64,000 bases of DNA from Thinopyrum elongatum. Lineage: Eukaryota; Streptophyta; Magnoliopsida; Poales; Poaceae. The stretch lies in NCBI GenBank assembly GCA_011799875.1, contig JAAAXO010000108.1, positions 558,001-622,000 of the forward strand, read 5' to 3'. Made by a program: the position numbers and the translations under genes. The notes under the pieces were generated by a model, which was not told where the DNA came from, made no database searches, and worked only from the letters and a program-made list of their open reading frames with translations. Position 1 is the stretch's first letter; each line of letters starts with the position of its first letter. Positions 1 to 10,228 of this stretch are shown one piece after another.

Positions 1-813
1 ATGATCAGAATGAATAACAAATTCTTTGGGCCATAAATAATGTTGCCATGTTTCCAAAGTCCGAACAAGAGCATATAATTCCTTCGCATAAGTAGAGTAA
101 TTCAGACTAGGCCCACTCAATTTTTCAGAAAAGTATGCAACAGGTTTGCCATCTTGTAATAACACACCTCCTAATCCAATTCCACTAGCATCACATTCAA
201 GCTCAAAAGTCTTATTAAAATCAGGAAGTTGGAGTAAAGGAGCATGTGTTAACTTATCTTTCAACACCGTGAAGGCTTCTTCCTGTGCGGTACCCCAAAC
301 AAAAGGCACATCCTTCTTTGTAAGCTCGTTGAGAGGTGCAGCAATGGTACTGAAATCTCTCACAAAACGCCTATAGAAACCAGCGAGGCCAAGGAAACTC
401 CTCACTTGTGTGACCGTTTTGGGCTGCGGCCAACTCTCAATAGCTTCAATCTTGGCTTTATCAACTTCAATTCCCTGTGGAGTAACAACATAGCCAAGAA
501 AAGATACTCGGTCGGTGCAAAAGGTGCACTTCCCAAGGTTACCAAACAAACGTGCATCACGTAGCGCAATAAAAACAACACGTAAATGTTCCAAATGTTC
601 CTCCAAAGATCTGCTATAAATCAATATATCATCAAAGTAAAGTACCACAAATTGTCCAATGAAAGCACGTAAAACTTCGTTCATTAATCTCATGAAAGTA
701 CTAGGTGCATTAGTTAACCCAAAAGGCATGACTAACCACTCATATAAACCGAACTTAGTTTTAAATGCTGTTTTCCATTCATCTCCCAATTTCATACGAA
801 TTTGATGGTATCC
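1..813 (-). pseudogene. CRM-like gypsy pol fragment (RT to RNase H)
   Basis: On the minus strand this is a near-copy of the reverse transcriptase to RNase H part of the intact gag-pol at 12800-13610. It runs from the RT palm (YHQ region), through the conserved FDDI active-site region, into the RNase H domain. It is cut by the window edge on the left. On the right it ends abruptly at 813, where a same-strand LTR 3' end (TATCA) begins. There is no gag, protease or PBS between LTR and RT, so the piece cannot be a functional 5' half of an element. Domain identity is by direct comparison within the window; the CRM-clade label is inferred. Confidence 0.85.
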
Positions 814-1725
814 TGATAGAGGAGGGGGTGTCCCGATCTTTCGATGAGATGGTAACTATCGATTTGGTGGAGCCGACTTTGACGATCCGACTACAAACGT
901 GCACGACGTTGCGCCTTAGCAATCGCTAAACCAATCTCCTGAGGTTACTGACGATGCTGGAAGCACGATCAGCCTGACCACGAAGGTCTATTCCTGCACG
1001 CAATCGAAGAACAAGCAAGAATATGATAATGCAATCTGAATATTGCGAATATAGATGAAGTATTGATAATGGTGGGGATCCGAAAGCGGTCTTGGTCTGG
1101 TCGTTGGACACAAACGAAGTACACGAAGTTGCAATGGCTAACTTTTAACTAAACAAATCCCAAAGTCTAAACGGTGCCCTAAGGGCTGTATATATGGAGG
1201 AAGAGGAGGGGATTTCGTGGCCCTTGAAGAAGGGGTCCGAAACCAACCCTATCTCTTGTTTCCCCACACATACGGACTCTAAAAACAGCCTATACTCAAG
1301 TATTTCGAAATTACATGGGCCTGGCCCAATAATAAGGTGACGCAGCACCTATAATAGCCTCTGGACGAAATTTATGAAGTGACATCTTGTATATTTCGTC
1401 CAAGGCTTCCTGCACTCATTATGGTGGCTTCAAAGTCCTGAAATCATCACTTGTAACTCCGTTCTTGTTCCCCTTGTGCATGCCATCATCTCCATGCTTG
1501 AACTTGCTCCAAGGTTCCTCTTTCTTGTCCAAGCTAGGCCCTTCATTTGTAAGCAAAACAAATGTATCCAATTTAGGCAGCATCATATTCTCATGAACTT
1601 TAGAATCATTACCAAGAAACGAAAGTACCTGATATTTTAATTGGCGTGCGCGAGCTCTAGAAATTGGTCCAGTATGTATAGAAGCAGGGGTTGTGGTTGT
1701 AACAATGGTATTGATGTCCTCATCA
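814..1725 (-). repeat. CRM-like LTR, minus orientation
   Basis: A complete 912-bp LTR: in minus orientation it starts TGATGAGGACATC at 1725 and ends CCTCTATCA at 814. It matches the LTRs at 8482-9394 and 51860-52781. Both termini are precise, yet its 3' end is joined to mid-RT sequence instead of a primer-binding site, and its 5' end is joined to an inverted LTR fragment. Confidence 0.85.
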
Positions 1726-1897
1726 CTCGGGGTCAGGTTGATTGTGCTCCGGCGTGGTCAATAACCTCTCGGAGTTGGTTTAGCGATTGCTAAGGCGCGA
1801 CGTCCTCGCACGTTCGTAGTCGGATCGTCAAAGTCTACTCCACCAAAAACGATAGATATCATCTCATCGAAAGATCGGGACACCCTCGCCTCTATCA
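1726..1897 (+). repeat. CRM-like LTR U5 fragment, inverted
   Basis: From about 1730 this matches the last ~165 bp of a CRM-like LTR in plus orientation (GGTCAGGTTGATTGTGCTCC to CCTCTATCA). It lies head-to-head with the preceding minus LTR. Only about 4 bp (CTCG) at the junction are unexplained. It is followed by unrelated sequence at 1898. Confidence 0.8.
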
Positions 1898-3480
1898 ATA
1901 ATATTGCAAATAATCCAGAAGCAATTATAAAAATACAATCTACATTAACTGAATTAATTAAGTGACTCAAACATCATGAAACAACATCAAAACAGTAATA
2001 TAAAGTGCCAATTCAATTACTAAAAATTCATTTGAAATCATATTTTACCCAAACCAATTTCTGGTGTTAGATGATGTTGCACTACAATTTAAGAGCTAGG
2101 TCACACATTTTGTAAAAGTCCAAAAGTGGTCAAACAATTTGCAAAACAGTAGATAAGAAAAGAAATAGAAAAAGAAAACGGTTAAAACTTATTGGCGCGC
2201 TGGGCTCTAGTCGAACAGTAGCCAGCCCAGCCCGCCACCACGGTCGTCGTCCCCCTCGGGCAGGTGTTGGCTGGCGCGCGCGCCCGAGCGCGGATCGTCG
2301 CCGTGTCGCGCATCCCACGGTTCCCCGTCACCGTTAAGACCTGCCCCGAACGCCTCTCCCTTCCCCCGAAACCCTAGCACCCCCCAAATCCTCCTCCCTC
2401 GCTCGCCTTCATCTTCTTGCGCGAGCACCTGAGGCCGCCGTCGCCATGGCTGTGAATTAGCGCGGCCACCGCCTCCCGATCGCCTCTCCGATGAGCCCAT
2501 CCGCTCCGCCTCGCTCGACTACCTCGACTACGCCTCGCCATCGAGCTCGGGGACGACCACATGGTCGGGATCGAGCTCATCCCCGTCTTCTCTGTCGCCG
2601 GTGACCGCCGTCGTCTCCGTCGTCCCCTGCTGCTCCAATGCTTTCGAGGGCTTTTCTTAGCCGCTTGGTGAGCTCCTCCCTCCCTCCATTCCTCTCCTCG
2701 CGCCGTGTACATCGCCGTAACTAGCTCGCCTCCGTGCCATTTTCTGTCCGCTGCCCGAGCTCATCGCTGCCGTCGCTTCCGACCACCGTAGCCCGCGCCG
2801 TTGGGCTAGATCGACGGAGTGATGTTCCCGCATTCGAATGAGCCTGAACACGCGCGCAAATTCGCACCGCAGCCGCCTCCCCGTAGCACGCCCGAGAGCT
2901 CCGCCGCTGATGTGCTCGCCGCCGTCGCTGTAGGGCCTCCCTGGCCGCGAGACCGCCGCAGATCGACGCGGTTTGGTCTCCGCTTTCGAACACGCCCAAA
3001 TGCGCGTAAAACGGTGGCCGGAGCATGATTTTTGGCCACATCCGAGGCCACGCCGCCGCAAATTTGGTCGCCGGAGCGTTCTCCGGCACCGACGCCGGCA
3101 GCATCCGATGTGGACTGACTCGTGGGTCCCCTGTGCCACTAACGGGTGGGCCCAGTTGACTGGTTGACTGGGTCAACCCACTCACATGTGGGGCCCGATG
3201 GATTAAACAATTTTTAATAAAAAGATAATCTGTTAACTGAACTAAATGATTAATTGAAGTGCTAATCACTCACTGACTACTGGGGCCCACCCACTAATTA
3301 ACCTGTTTAGTTAATCTAACCCCTCTGTTAAAGCCACAGGTCAGGTTTAACTCTAGTCAGCGGACTGTTGACTGCTGACATCACCTCTATGTCATGATGA
3401 CATCACCATTTACTATTCTGGATAATGTTGATTTAAATTAGTTAAATAAATCCAGAAAATGATTACAACTTTAGAAAATC
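1898..3480. other. Unclassified block with GC-rich gene-like island
   Basis: An AT-rich stretch (1898-2190) is followed by a very GC-rich stretch (about 2190-3180) with short overlapping ORFs on both strands. It includes plant 5'UTR-like wording (AACCCTAGCACCCC near 2370) and an ATG at 2445 that is stopped within a few codons. No protein domain is recognisable and frames are closed every 60-180 codons. It may be part of the long LTR or leader of the gypsy element whose end lies at 5087, or a captured gene fragment. No function is proposed. Confidence 0.3.
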
Positions 3481-5087
3481 ATATAAAATTAACCGTAGCT
3501 CCGATGGAAAAACTTTGTACATGAAAGTTGATCAGAAAAATGAGACGAATCCGAATATGCCCTCCTCATACCTGTCACATGCCTCTAGCATGATGAACAT
3601 GGAACTTTCCCCTCCGTTTCATATGTCCGATAATCACCCGGAGTAGGAATCCAACGAGGGTGATACCTCGGACTCCCCAGATGTTATGGACACACGGATA
3701 CATGGACTTTACAACTGTTGCTTGGAAAGGTGGGTTGACCCTGAGGGGTACCTGCGAGTGATGTGAAGTCGGGTTGACCTGGAGGGTATCCGAGAGATAA
3801 ATACGAAGCGTGGCCGGGCATTCTTAGCCCTTGCCGCAAGTCCTCGAGACGGGGCGACGGGGTCACATCGATCGTGAGTCTCTGCTCGTTACTGAACTAC
3901 CAACCCACTAACGATTTGGATATTTGATCCGAGTGGGCCTCTGCCCCGATAGCACTAACCATCATGCGGGAAAAGTTATGGGCACTCTGCATCATGGCAT
4001 CAGCCGAAAGCTCTGTCAGATGTCCAGTTCAGCATTGTGGCACGGTCGGATCGTGCCGGCCATCTGAGGCGGTGCTGGTATCCACCCTGCACACAACGAC
4101 CCGGAGTGCAACGGGCGATGGGCCCAAGACCCCGGAGTGCTTAGGATGTAGACCGACGGGGGCCTCTCTGCTGAGCTCTAGGTAGGGTTGTGGTGTGTTG
4201 TTTGGCCGAGGCCGGGCATGACCCAGAAAAGTGTGTCCAGCCGGAGTTAAGCGAGCGTGGTGGGTAAGTTGGTGCAACCCTGTAGGGAAGAACTAATCTA
4301 TGCATAGCAGGATCCTCGGTAACGGACGCTCGGAGTTGTATCCCAATCAATACAACTAGAACTTAATGATGAGAAATGGATATTAGGGCTCTGGGATCGC
4401 TTTCTCACAGGGAGTCGAGGAAGGATCTCTGGGCGAGGTTGATACTACTACTACTTTATACTGTACTAATCTACACTCTTCTAATGCTGCAAGACCACTG
4501 AAGATGCTAGTCTTCGATAGGAATAGGCCTTCTCTCTATTCTGGCATTTCTGCAGTCCAGTCCACATATACAGCCTTTCTTTGATAATGTTGCATATATA
4601 GTATAGATCCTTGCTTGCTGAGTACTTCGGATGAGTACTCACGGTTGCTTTGCTTCCTCTTTTTTCCCATACCCGTTTGATGCAACCAGATGACGGAGCC
4701 CCGGAGCCAGCTGCCCTATCGACGATCACTACTACTACCCGGAGGATGGCAACTACTACGAGTTGGCTGATGACCAGGAGTAGGTTCGGAGGGTCCCAGG
4801 CAGGAGGCCTGCGCCTTTTCAATCGTAGCTTTTGTTTTGCACCGCCTTTTTTAAAGGCTTGTCTGTTTCTCTTTTATATCTGTACTCAGATATCTAACGC
4901 TTGCGCTGATGCTTGTTGACATCAAGCTTATGTAATCGAGCCCTCGAGGCCCTGGCTTGTAAAATAATGCTTGTATGCCTTTATTTATGTTTTAGAGTTG
5001 TGTTGTGATTTCTTTAAGTGAGTCCTTAGGCTTGATCGTGTGCATTTGCGTTTATGATTAGTGCACGATTAAGCCGGGGGCGTCACA
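3480..5087. mobile_element. Sabrina/WHAM-like gypsy LTR-derived segment
   Basis: The block ends with GGGGGCGTCACA at 5087, the inverse of the TGTGACGCCCCC terminus I associate with Triticeae Sabrina/WHAM/Sakura LTRs. Upstream phrases such as GGCCGGGCATGACCC and GAGTACTCACGG fit that group. No coding domain is seen. The segment abuts Copia LTR sequence at 5088 with no gap, so it is probably the end of a gypsy element inserted into the Copia LTR, the rest lying left of the window. Family assignment is from memory. Confidence 0.45.
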
Positions 5088-6191
5088 TATATAGGTGGGA
5101 GGGAGAGGGGAGCAGCCAAGAGGGCGCCCCAAGTAGGCCGAATCCTACTTGGGGTCCTCCCAAGTGGCGTCCCCCCTGCCATATTTAACCGAGGGGGAAG
5201 GAAAGAGAGGGGGAGAGGGAAGGAAGTAGGAATCCTAATCCACACTTTCCTTTCCCTTCTCCCCTTTCCTTCTCCTCTTTAGCCGGACCATATGGGCTGC
5301 GCACCAGCCCCCTTGTGGCTGGTGCGTTTCCCCTCTTGGCCCATAAGGCCCATATCTTTTGTCGGGGGTGCCCGGACCCCCTTTCGGTGACCCGATAAGT
5401 ACCCGGTGAGCCCCGAAACACTTTCGGTGTCCGAATACCATCGTCCTATATATCAATCTTTACCTCTTGACCATTTCAAGACTCCTCGTCGTGTCTGTGA
5501 TCTCATCCGGGACTTCAAACAACATTCGGTCACCAAATCACATAACTCATATAATACTACATCGTCAACGAACGTTAAGCGTGCGGACCCTAAAGGTTCG
5601 AGAACTATGTAGACATGACCGAGACACCTCTCCGGTCAATAACCAATAGCGGAACCTGGATGCCCATATTGGCTCCTACATATTCTATGAAGATCTTTAT
5701 CGGTCGAACCGTTATGACAACATACGTAATTCCCTTTGTCCATCGGTATGTTACTTGCCCGAGATTCGATCGTCGGTATCTTCATACCTAGTTCAATCAC
5801 GTTACCGGCAAGTCTCTTTACTCGTTCTGTAATACATCACCTCATGACTAACTCCTTAGTCGTTTGCTTGCAAGCTTATGATGTGTATTACCGAGAGGGC
5901 CTAGAGATACCTCTCCGATAATTGGAGTGACAAATCCTAATCTCGATCTATGCCAACTCAACAAACACCTTCGGAGATACCTGAAGAGCATCTTTATAAT
6001 CACCCCCAGTTACGTTGTGATGTTTGATAGCATACAAGGCATTTCTCCGGTATCCGGGAGTTGCATAATCTCATAGTCGAAGGAATATGTATTTGACATG
6101 AAGAAAGCAATAGCAATAAAACTGAACGATCATTATGCTAAGCTAACGGATGGGTCTTGTCCATCACATCATTCTCCTAATGATGTGATCC
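5088..6191 (-). repeat. Copia 3' LTR, left part (truncated)
   Basis: The sequence is collinear with 23481-24585 in the other LTR of the same Copia element. It lacks about 430 bp of the LTR end, which is replaced at 5087 by the gypsy-like block. The LTR continues at 17751 after the CRM-like composite. The last five bases, GATCC (6187-6191), are the target duplicated by that composite. Confidence 0.85.
6187..6191. repeat. Target-site duplication GATCC (left)
   Basis: GATCC immediately left of the CRM-like LTR at 6192 is repeated at 17746-17750 immediately right of the last LTR. The other Copia LTR has a single copy (GATCC at about 24586). This shows one integration event for the outer boundaries of the 6192-17745 composite. 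Confidence 0.85.
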
Positions 6192-7093
6192 TGATGAGGA
6201 CATCAATACCATTGTTACACCCACAGCCCCTGCTGCTATACATACTGGACCAATTACTAGAGCTCGCGCACGCCAATTAAATTATCAGGTACTTTCGTTT
6301 CTTGGTAATGATTCTAATGTTCATTTGAATATGATGCTGCCTAAATTGGATACATTTGTTCTGCTTACAAATGAAGGGCCTAGCTTGGACAAGAAAGAGG
6401 AACCTTGGAGCAAGTTCAAGCATGGAGATGATGGCATACGCAAGGGGAACAAGAACGGAGTTACAAGTGATGATTTCAGGACTTTGAAGCCACCATAAGG
6501 AGTGCAGGAAGCCTTGGACGAAATATACAAGATGCCACTTCATAAATTACGTCCAGAGGCCTTATTATTGGGCCAGGCCCATGTAATTTCGAAATACTTG
6601 AGTATAGGCTATTTTTAGAGTCCGTATGTGTGGGGAAACAAGAGATAGGGTTGGTTTCGGACCCCTCCTTCAAGGGCCACGAAATCCCCCCCTCTTCCTC
6701 CATATATACAGCCCTTAGGGCACCGTTTAGACTTTGGGTTTTGTTTAGATTAAAAGTTCGCCATAGCTACAACTTCGCGTACTTCGTTTGTGTTCAACGA
6801 CCAGACCAGGACGTCACAGAACCCCACCTTGATCAATAAAGCTTTCATCTTATATTCGCAATATCCAGATTGCAAATCTTAGTTTCTTGCTTGTTCTTCG
6901 TTTGCTTGCAGGAGATAGACCCTCGTGGTCAGGTTGATTGTGCTCCGGCGTGGTCAATAACCTCTCGGAGTTGGTTTAGCGATTGCTAAGGCGCGACGTC
7001 CTCGCACGTTCGTAGTCGGATCGTCAAAGTCTACTCCACCAAAAACGATAGCTATCATCTCATCGAAAGATCGGGACACCCTCGCCTCTATCA
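6192..7093 (+). repeat. CRM-like 5' LTR (outer, left)
   Basis: 902 bp, TGATGAGGACATC to CCTCTATCA, followed directly by a methionine-initiator PBS. It shares with the LTR at 16850-17745 the variants CCTGCTGCTATA, the short GAGGCCTTATTATTGG junction and a CGTCACAGAACCCC segment, which identifies the outer pair. Confidence 0.9.
6703..6840 (+). promoter_or_regulatory. LTR TATA box and polyadenylation signal
   Basis: TATATA at 6703-6708 and AATAAA at 6835-6840 lie in the order expected of the U3/R region of a plant LTR. The TATA box is also present in the sister LTRs (for example CATATATACAGC near 9010 and 15585). Promoter function is inferred from position and motif. Confidence 0.55.
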
Positions 7094-7095
7094 AG

Positions 7096-7115
7096 TGGTA
7101 TCAGATTCCCAGGTT
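7096..7115 (+). other. Primer-binding site (initiator tRNA-Met type)
   Basis: TGGTATCAGA begins 2 bp after the LTR end and is followed by a partly matching extension (TTCCCAGGTT). This is the usual plant PBS complementary to initiator methionine tRNA. The same site follows the gag-only CRM derivative LTRs on the minus strand. Confidence 0.8.
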
Positions 7116-8181
7116 GCTCGGTGAGATTTACAGTTTTTCGTAGTTTAGATCGAGTCTGTTCTTCATACCTACAGTCCAGGAAAAAGCCAAAAAAAAAATA
7201 GGGTTAGTTCATCATATCCGAACGAATCTGAGCCTTTGCATAATCTTTTTAGGGTTTTTACTTTGTTGAATTTGCGGTTGCATCGTCGTGTCAAGTTGCT
7301 GGTCTTAGCGTCTAGTTCTTTAGAGTTTCGAGTTCTGTTCACAAGTTGTCACGCCGCCGCCGCACCATCATCATCGCCCCTACCATATACCACCACAGCT
7401 TATCTGCTATTTCTCTGAGTCCATATACCACCACCGATCCGAGTCCATATACCACCATCGATCCGAGTCCATATACCACCACCAGTCCGAGTTCCACCAG
7501 ATTCATCTCTGCCACCAGTCCTAGTCCGAGTCCAGTATTTATTCCTTTATTTTAGAGTTCCAGATCACGCGATACTACGAGTCGTGAACAAGTCGGATTC
7601 CCCAATTTTCGTGCTACCCGCAGAAGAAAAATAGTTCCAGTTTCAAAAAAAAAAACTAAGTCTGGAAAATTCTGGCTAGGCAGTTTTTAGACCATTTGTA
7701 GACTTTTTCGGAAAAAAATTGTTGCGGAGCAAAAAAAAAAGGAAAAAAAAAGTGCAAAAAAAAAAAGAAAAAAATTCAGAGTGTGCTCCTCCCTTGTTTA
7801 CGTGCAGCGCCGTGATTTTTGTTAGTGTTCTAGGCTCGCGTCTCTAGCACGGTCTAGCCTAGGACCAGCACAGTACCGTCGTTGAGAGTTTATTCAACAT
7901 TGCATCTCTGAATTGATTATTGCTGACCCTTTTTGCTACCATATCATAAGCCTTCCCAGCTCCACATACATCTACATCGTGTGTTTGACACCACCTGGCA
8001 ATCGCTCTGTCCAAGCTCTGAGAGTTTTGACTACAAAGGTTGCCGATCACCACCTGCTGCTGGGTAAGAACTGGTAAGAATTTGAGATTTGCTTGACGGA
8101 TTTATGACACCACACCACACCACCACCACTTTCTAGTAGTCTGTAGGATCATATTCTTGTGTGTTTCTATTGCTGCTAACC
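7116..8181 (+). other. CRM-like leader with 24-bp tandem repeat
   Basis: Untranslated leader between PBS and gag. It holds about three copies of a 24-bp unit (GAGTCCATATACCACCACCG-like) at 7415-7490, then A-rich runs at 7645-7775. The last 350 bp (GTCTAGCCTAGGACCAGCAC onward) is also found, inverted, in the gag-only derivatives near 42350 and 46170. The second copy at 9395-10228 is nearly identical but has extra degenerate repeat units. Confidence 0.7.
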
Positions 8182-8481
8182 ATGGCAGGATCACAAGCCG
8201 ACGAGATTGACTGGGAGAACATGATGAACAAGGAGTTGCATGATAAATTTCAGCAAATGATGAGTGGCCAGGTGGGAGATGTGCTAAACAGATTTGAAGA
8301 GGCCATGGAGAAGATAGATGGCATGGAGAAGTCGTTCGAGACAAAGCTGGATAACAAGTTTAATGAATTGCTCACGCGTCTTCCCCAACCACCACCGGCT
8401 GCACCTGTCGCACCTCTGCAACGACAACAACAACGCCCCCTTCCAAATCAGTTCGGACGAGCGAAGCGTGTTCCTCTTGAG
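8182..8481 (+). pseudogene. CRM-like gag N-terminal fragment
   Basis: The ATG at 8182 opens 100 codons nearly identical to the start of the gag at 10229 ([14 protein letters not shown]), with a few substitutions. The frame ends at a TGA formed by the first three bases of the LTR at 8482, so capsid and everything downstream are missing. The break is exactly at an LTR terminus with no polypurine tract before it. Confidence 0.85.
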
Positions 8482-9394
8482 TGATGAGGACATCAATACC
8501 ATTGTTACACCCACAGCCCCTGCTTCTATACATACTGGACCAATTACTAGAGCTCGCGCACGCCAATTAAATTATCAGGTACTTTCGTTTCTTGGTAATG
8601 ATTCTAAAGTTCATGAGAATATGATGCTGCCTAAATTGGATACATTTGTTTTGCTTACAAATGAAGGCCCTAGCTTGGACAAGAAAGAGGAACCTTGGAG
8701 CAAGTTCAAGCATGGAGATGATGGCATGCACAAGGGGAACAAGAACGGAGTTACAAGTGATGATTTCAGGACTTTGAAGCCACCAGAATGAGTGCAGGAA
8801 GCCTTGGACGAAATATACAAGATGTCACTTCATAAATTTCGTCCAGAGGCTATTATAGGTGCTGCGTCACCTTATTATTGGGCCAGGCCCATGTAATTTC
8901 GAAATACTTGAGTATAGGCTGTTTTTAGAGTCCGTATGTGTGGGGAAACAAGAGATAGGGTTGGTTTCGGACCCCTCCTTCAAGGGCCACGAAATCCCCT
9001 CCTCTTCCTCCATATATACAGCCCTTAGGGCACCGTTTAGACTTTGGGGATTTGTTTAGTTAAAAGTTAGCCATTGCAACTTCGTGTACTTCGTTTGTGT
9101 CCAACGACCAGACCAAGACCGCTTTCGGATCCCCACCATTATCAATACTTCATCTATATTCGCAATATTCAGATTGCTTTATCATATTCTTGCTTGTTCT
9201 TCGATTGTGTGCAGGAATAGACCTTCGTGGTCAGGCTGATCGTGCTTCCAGCATCGTCAGTAACCTCAGGAGATTGGTTTAGCGATTGCTAAGGCGCAAC
9301 GTCGTGCACGTTTGTAGTCGGATCGTCAAAGTCGGCTCCACCAAATCGATAGTTACCATCTCATCGAAAGATCGGGACACCCTCGCCTCTATCA
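8482..9394 (+). repeat. CRM-like LTR (inner, left)
   Basis: 913 bp with precise termini. It differs from the outer pair (CCTGCTTCTATA; GACCGCTTTCGGATCCCC; GATTGCTTTATCATATTC) and so belongs to a different copy. Its 3' end is joined directly to mid-leader sequence (ATACCACCAC), so the roughly 290 bp holding the PBS are absent. Confidence 0.85.
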
Positions 9395-10228
9395 ATACCA
9401 CCACAGCTTATCTGCTATTTCTCTGAGTCCATATACCACCACCGATCCGAGTCCATATACCACCACCGATCCGAGTCCATATACCACCACCAATCCGAGC
9501 CCACATATACTACCGTCATATACCATCACCAGTCCGAGTTCCACCAGATTCATCTCTGCCACCAGTCCTAGTCCGAGTCCAGTATTTATTCCTTTATTTT
9601 AGAGTTCCAGATCACGCGATACTACGAGTCGTGAACAAGTCGGATTCCCCAATTTTCGTGCTACCCGCAGAAGAAAAATAGTTCCAGTTTCAAAAAAAAA
9701 AACTAAGTCTGGAAAATTCTGGCTAGGCAGTTTTTAGACCATTTGTAGACTTTTTCGAAAAAAAAATTGTTGCGGAGCAAAAAAAAAGAGGAAAAAAAGT
9801 GCAAAAAAAAAAAGAAAAAAATTCAGAGTGTGCTCCTCCCTTGTTTACGTGCAGCGCCGTGATTTTTGTTAGTGTTCTAGGCTCGCGTCTCTAGCACGGT
9901 CTAGCCTAGGACCAGCACAGTACCGTCGTTGAGAGTTTATTCAACATTGCATCTCTGAATTGATTATTGCTGACCCTTTTTGCTACCATATCATAAGCCT
10001 TCCCAGCTCCACATACATCTACATCGTGTGTTTGACACCACCTGGCAATCGCTCTGTCCAAGCTCTGAGAGTTTTGACTACAAAGGTTGCCGATCACCAC
10101 CTGCTGCTGGGTAAGAACTGGTAAGAATTTGAGATTTGCTTGACGGATTTGTGACACCACACCACACCACCACCACTTTCTAGTAGTCTGTAGGATCATA
10201 TTCTTGTGTGTTTCTATTGCTGCTAACC
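9395..10228 (+). other. CRM-like leader lacking its PBS end
   Basis: The sequence matches 7388-8181 but starts abruptly at the LTR end. It contains the 24-bp tandem repeats (about 9425-9535, more degenerate units than the other copy), the A-rich runs, and the run-up to the gag start. Without a PBS this copy could not prime reverse transcription from its own left LTR. Confidence 0.75.

Noticed and set aside
2130..3269. Overlapping ORFs of 60-182 codons on both strands
   Set aside because: They come from high GC content, where stops are rare. They overlap each other in several frames, lack recognisable domains, and none has a supported start.
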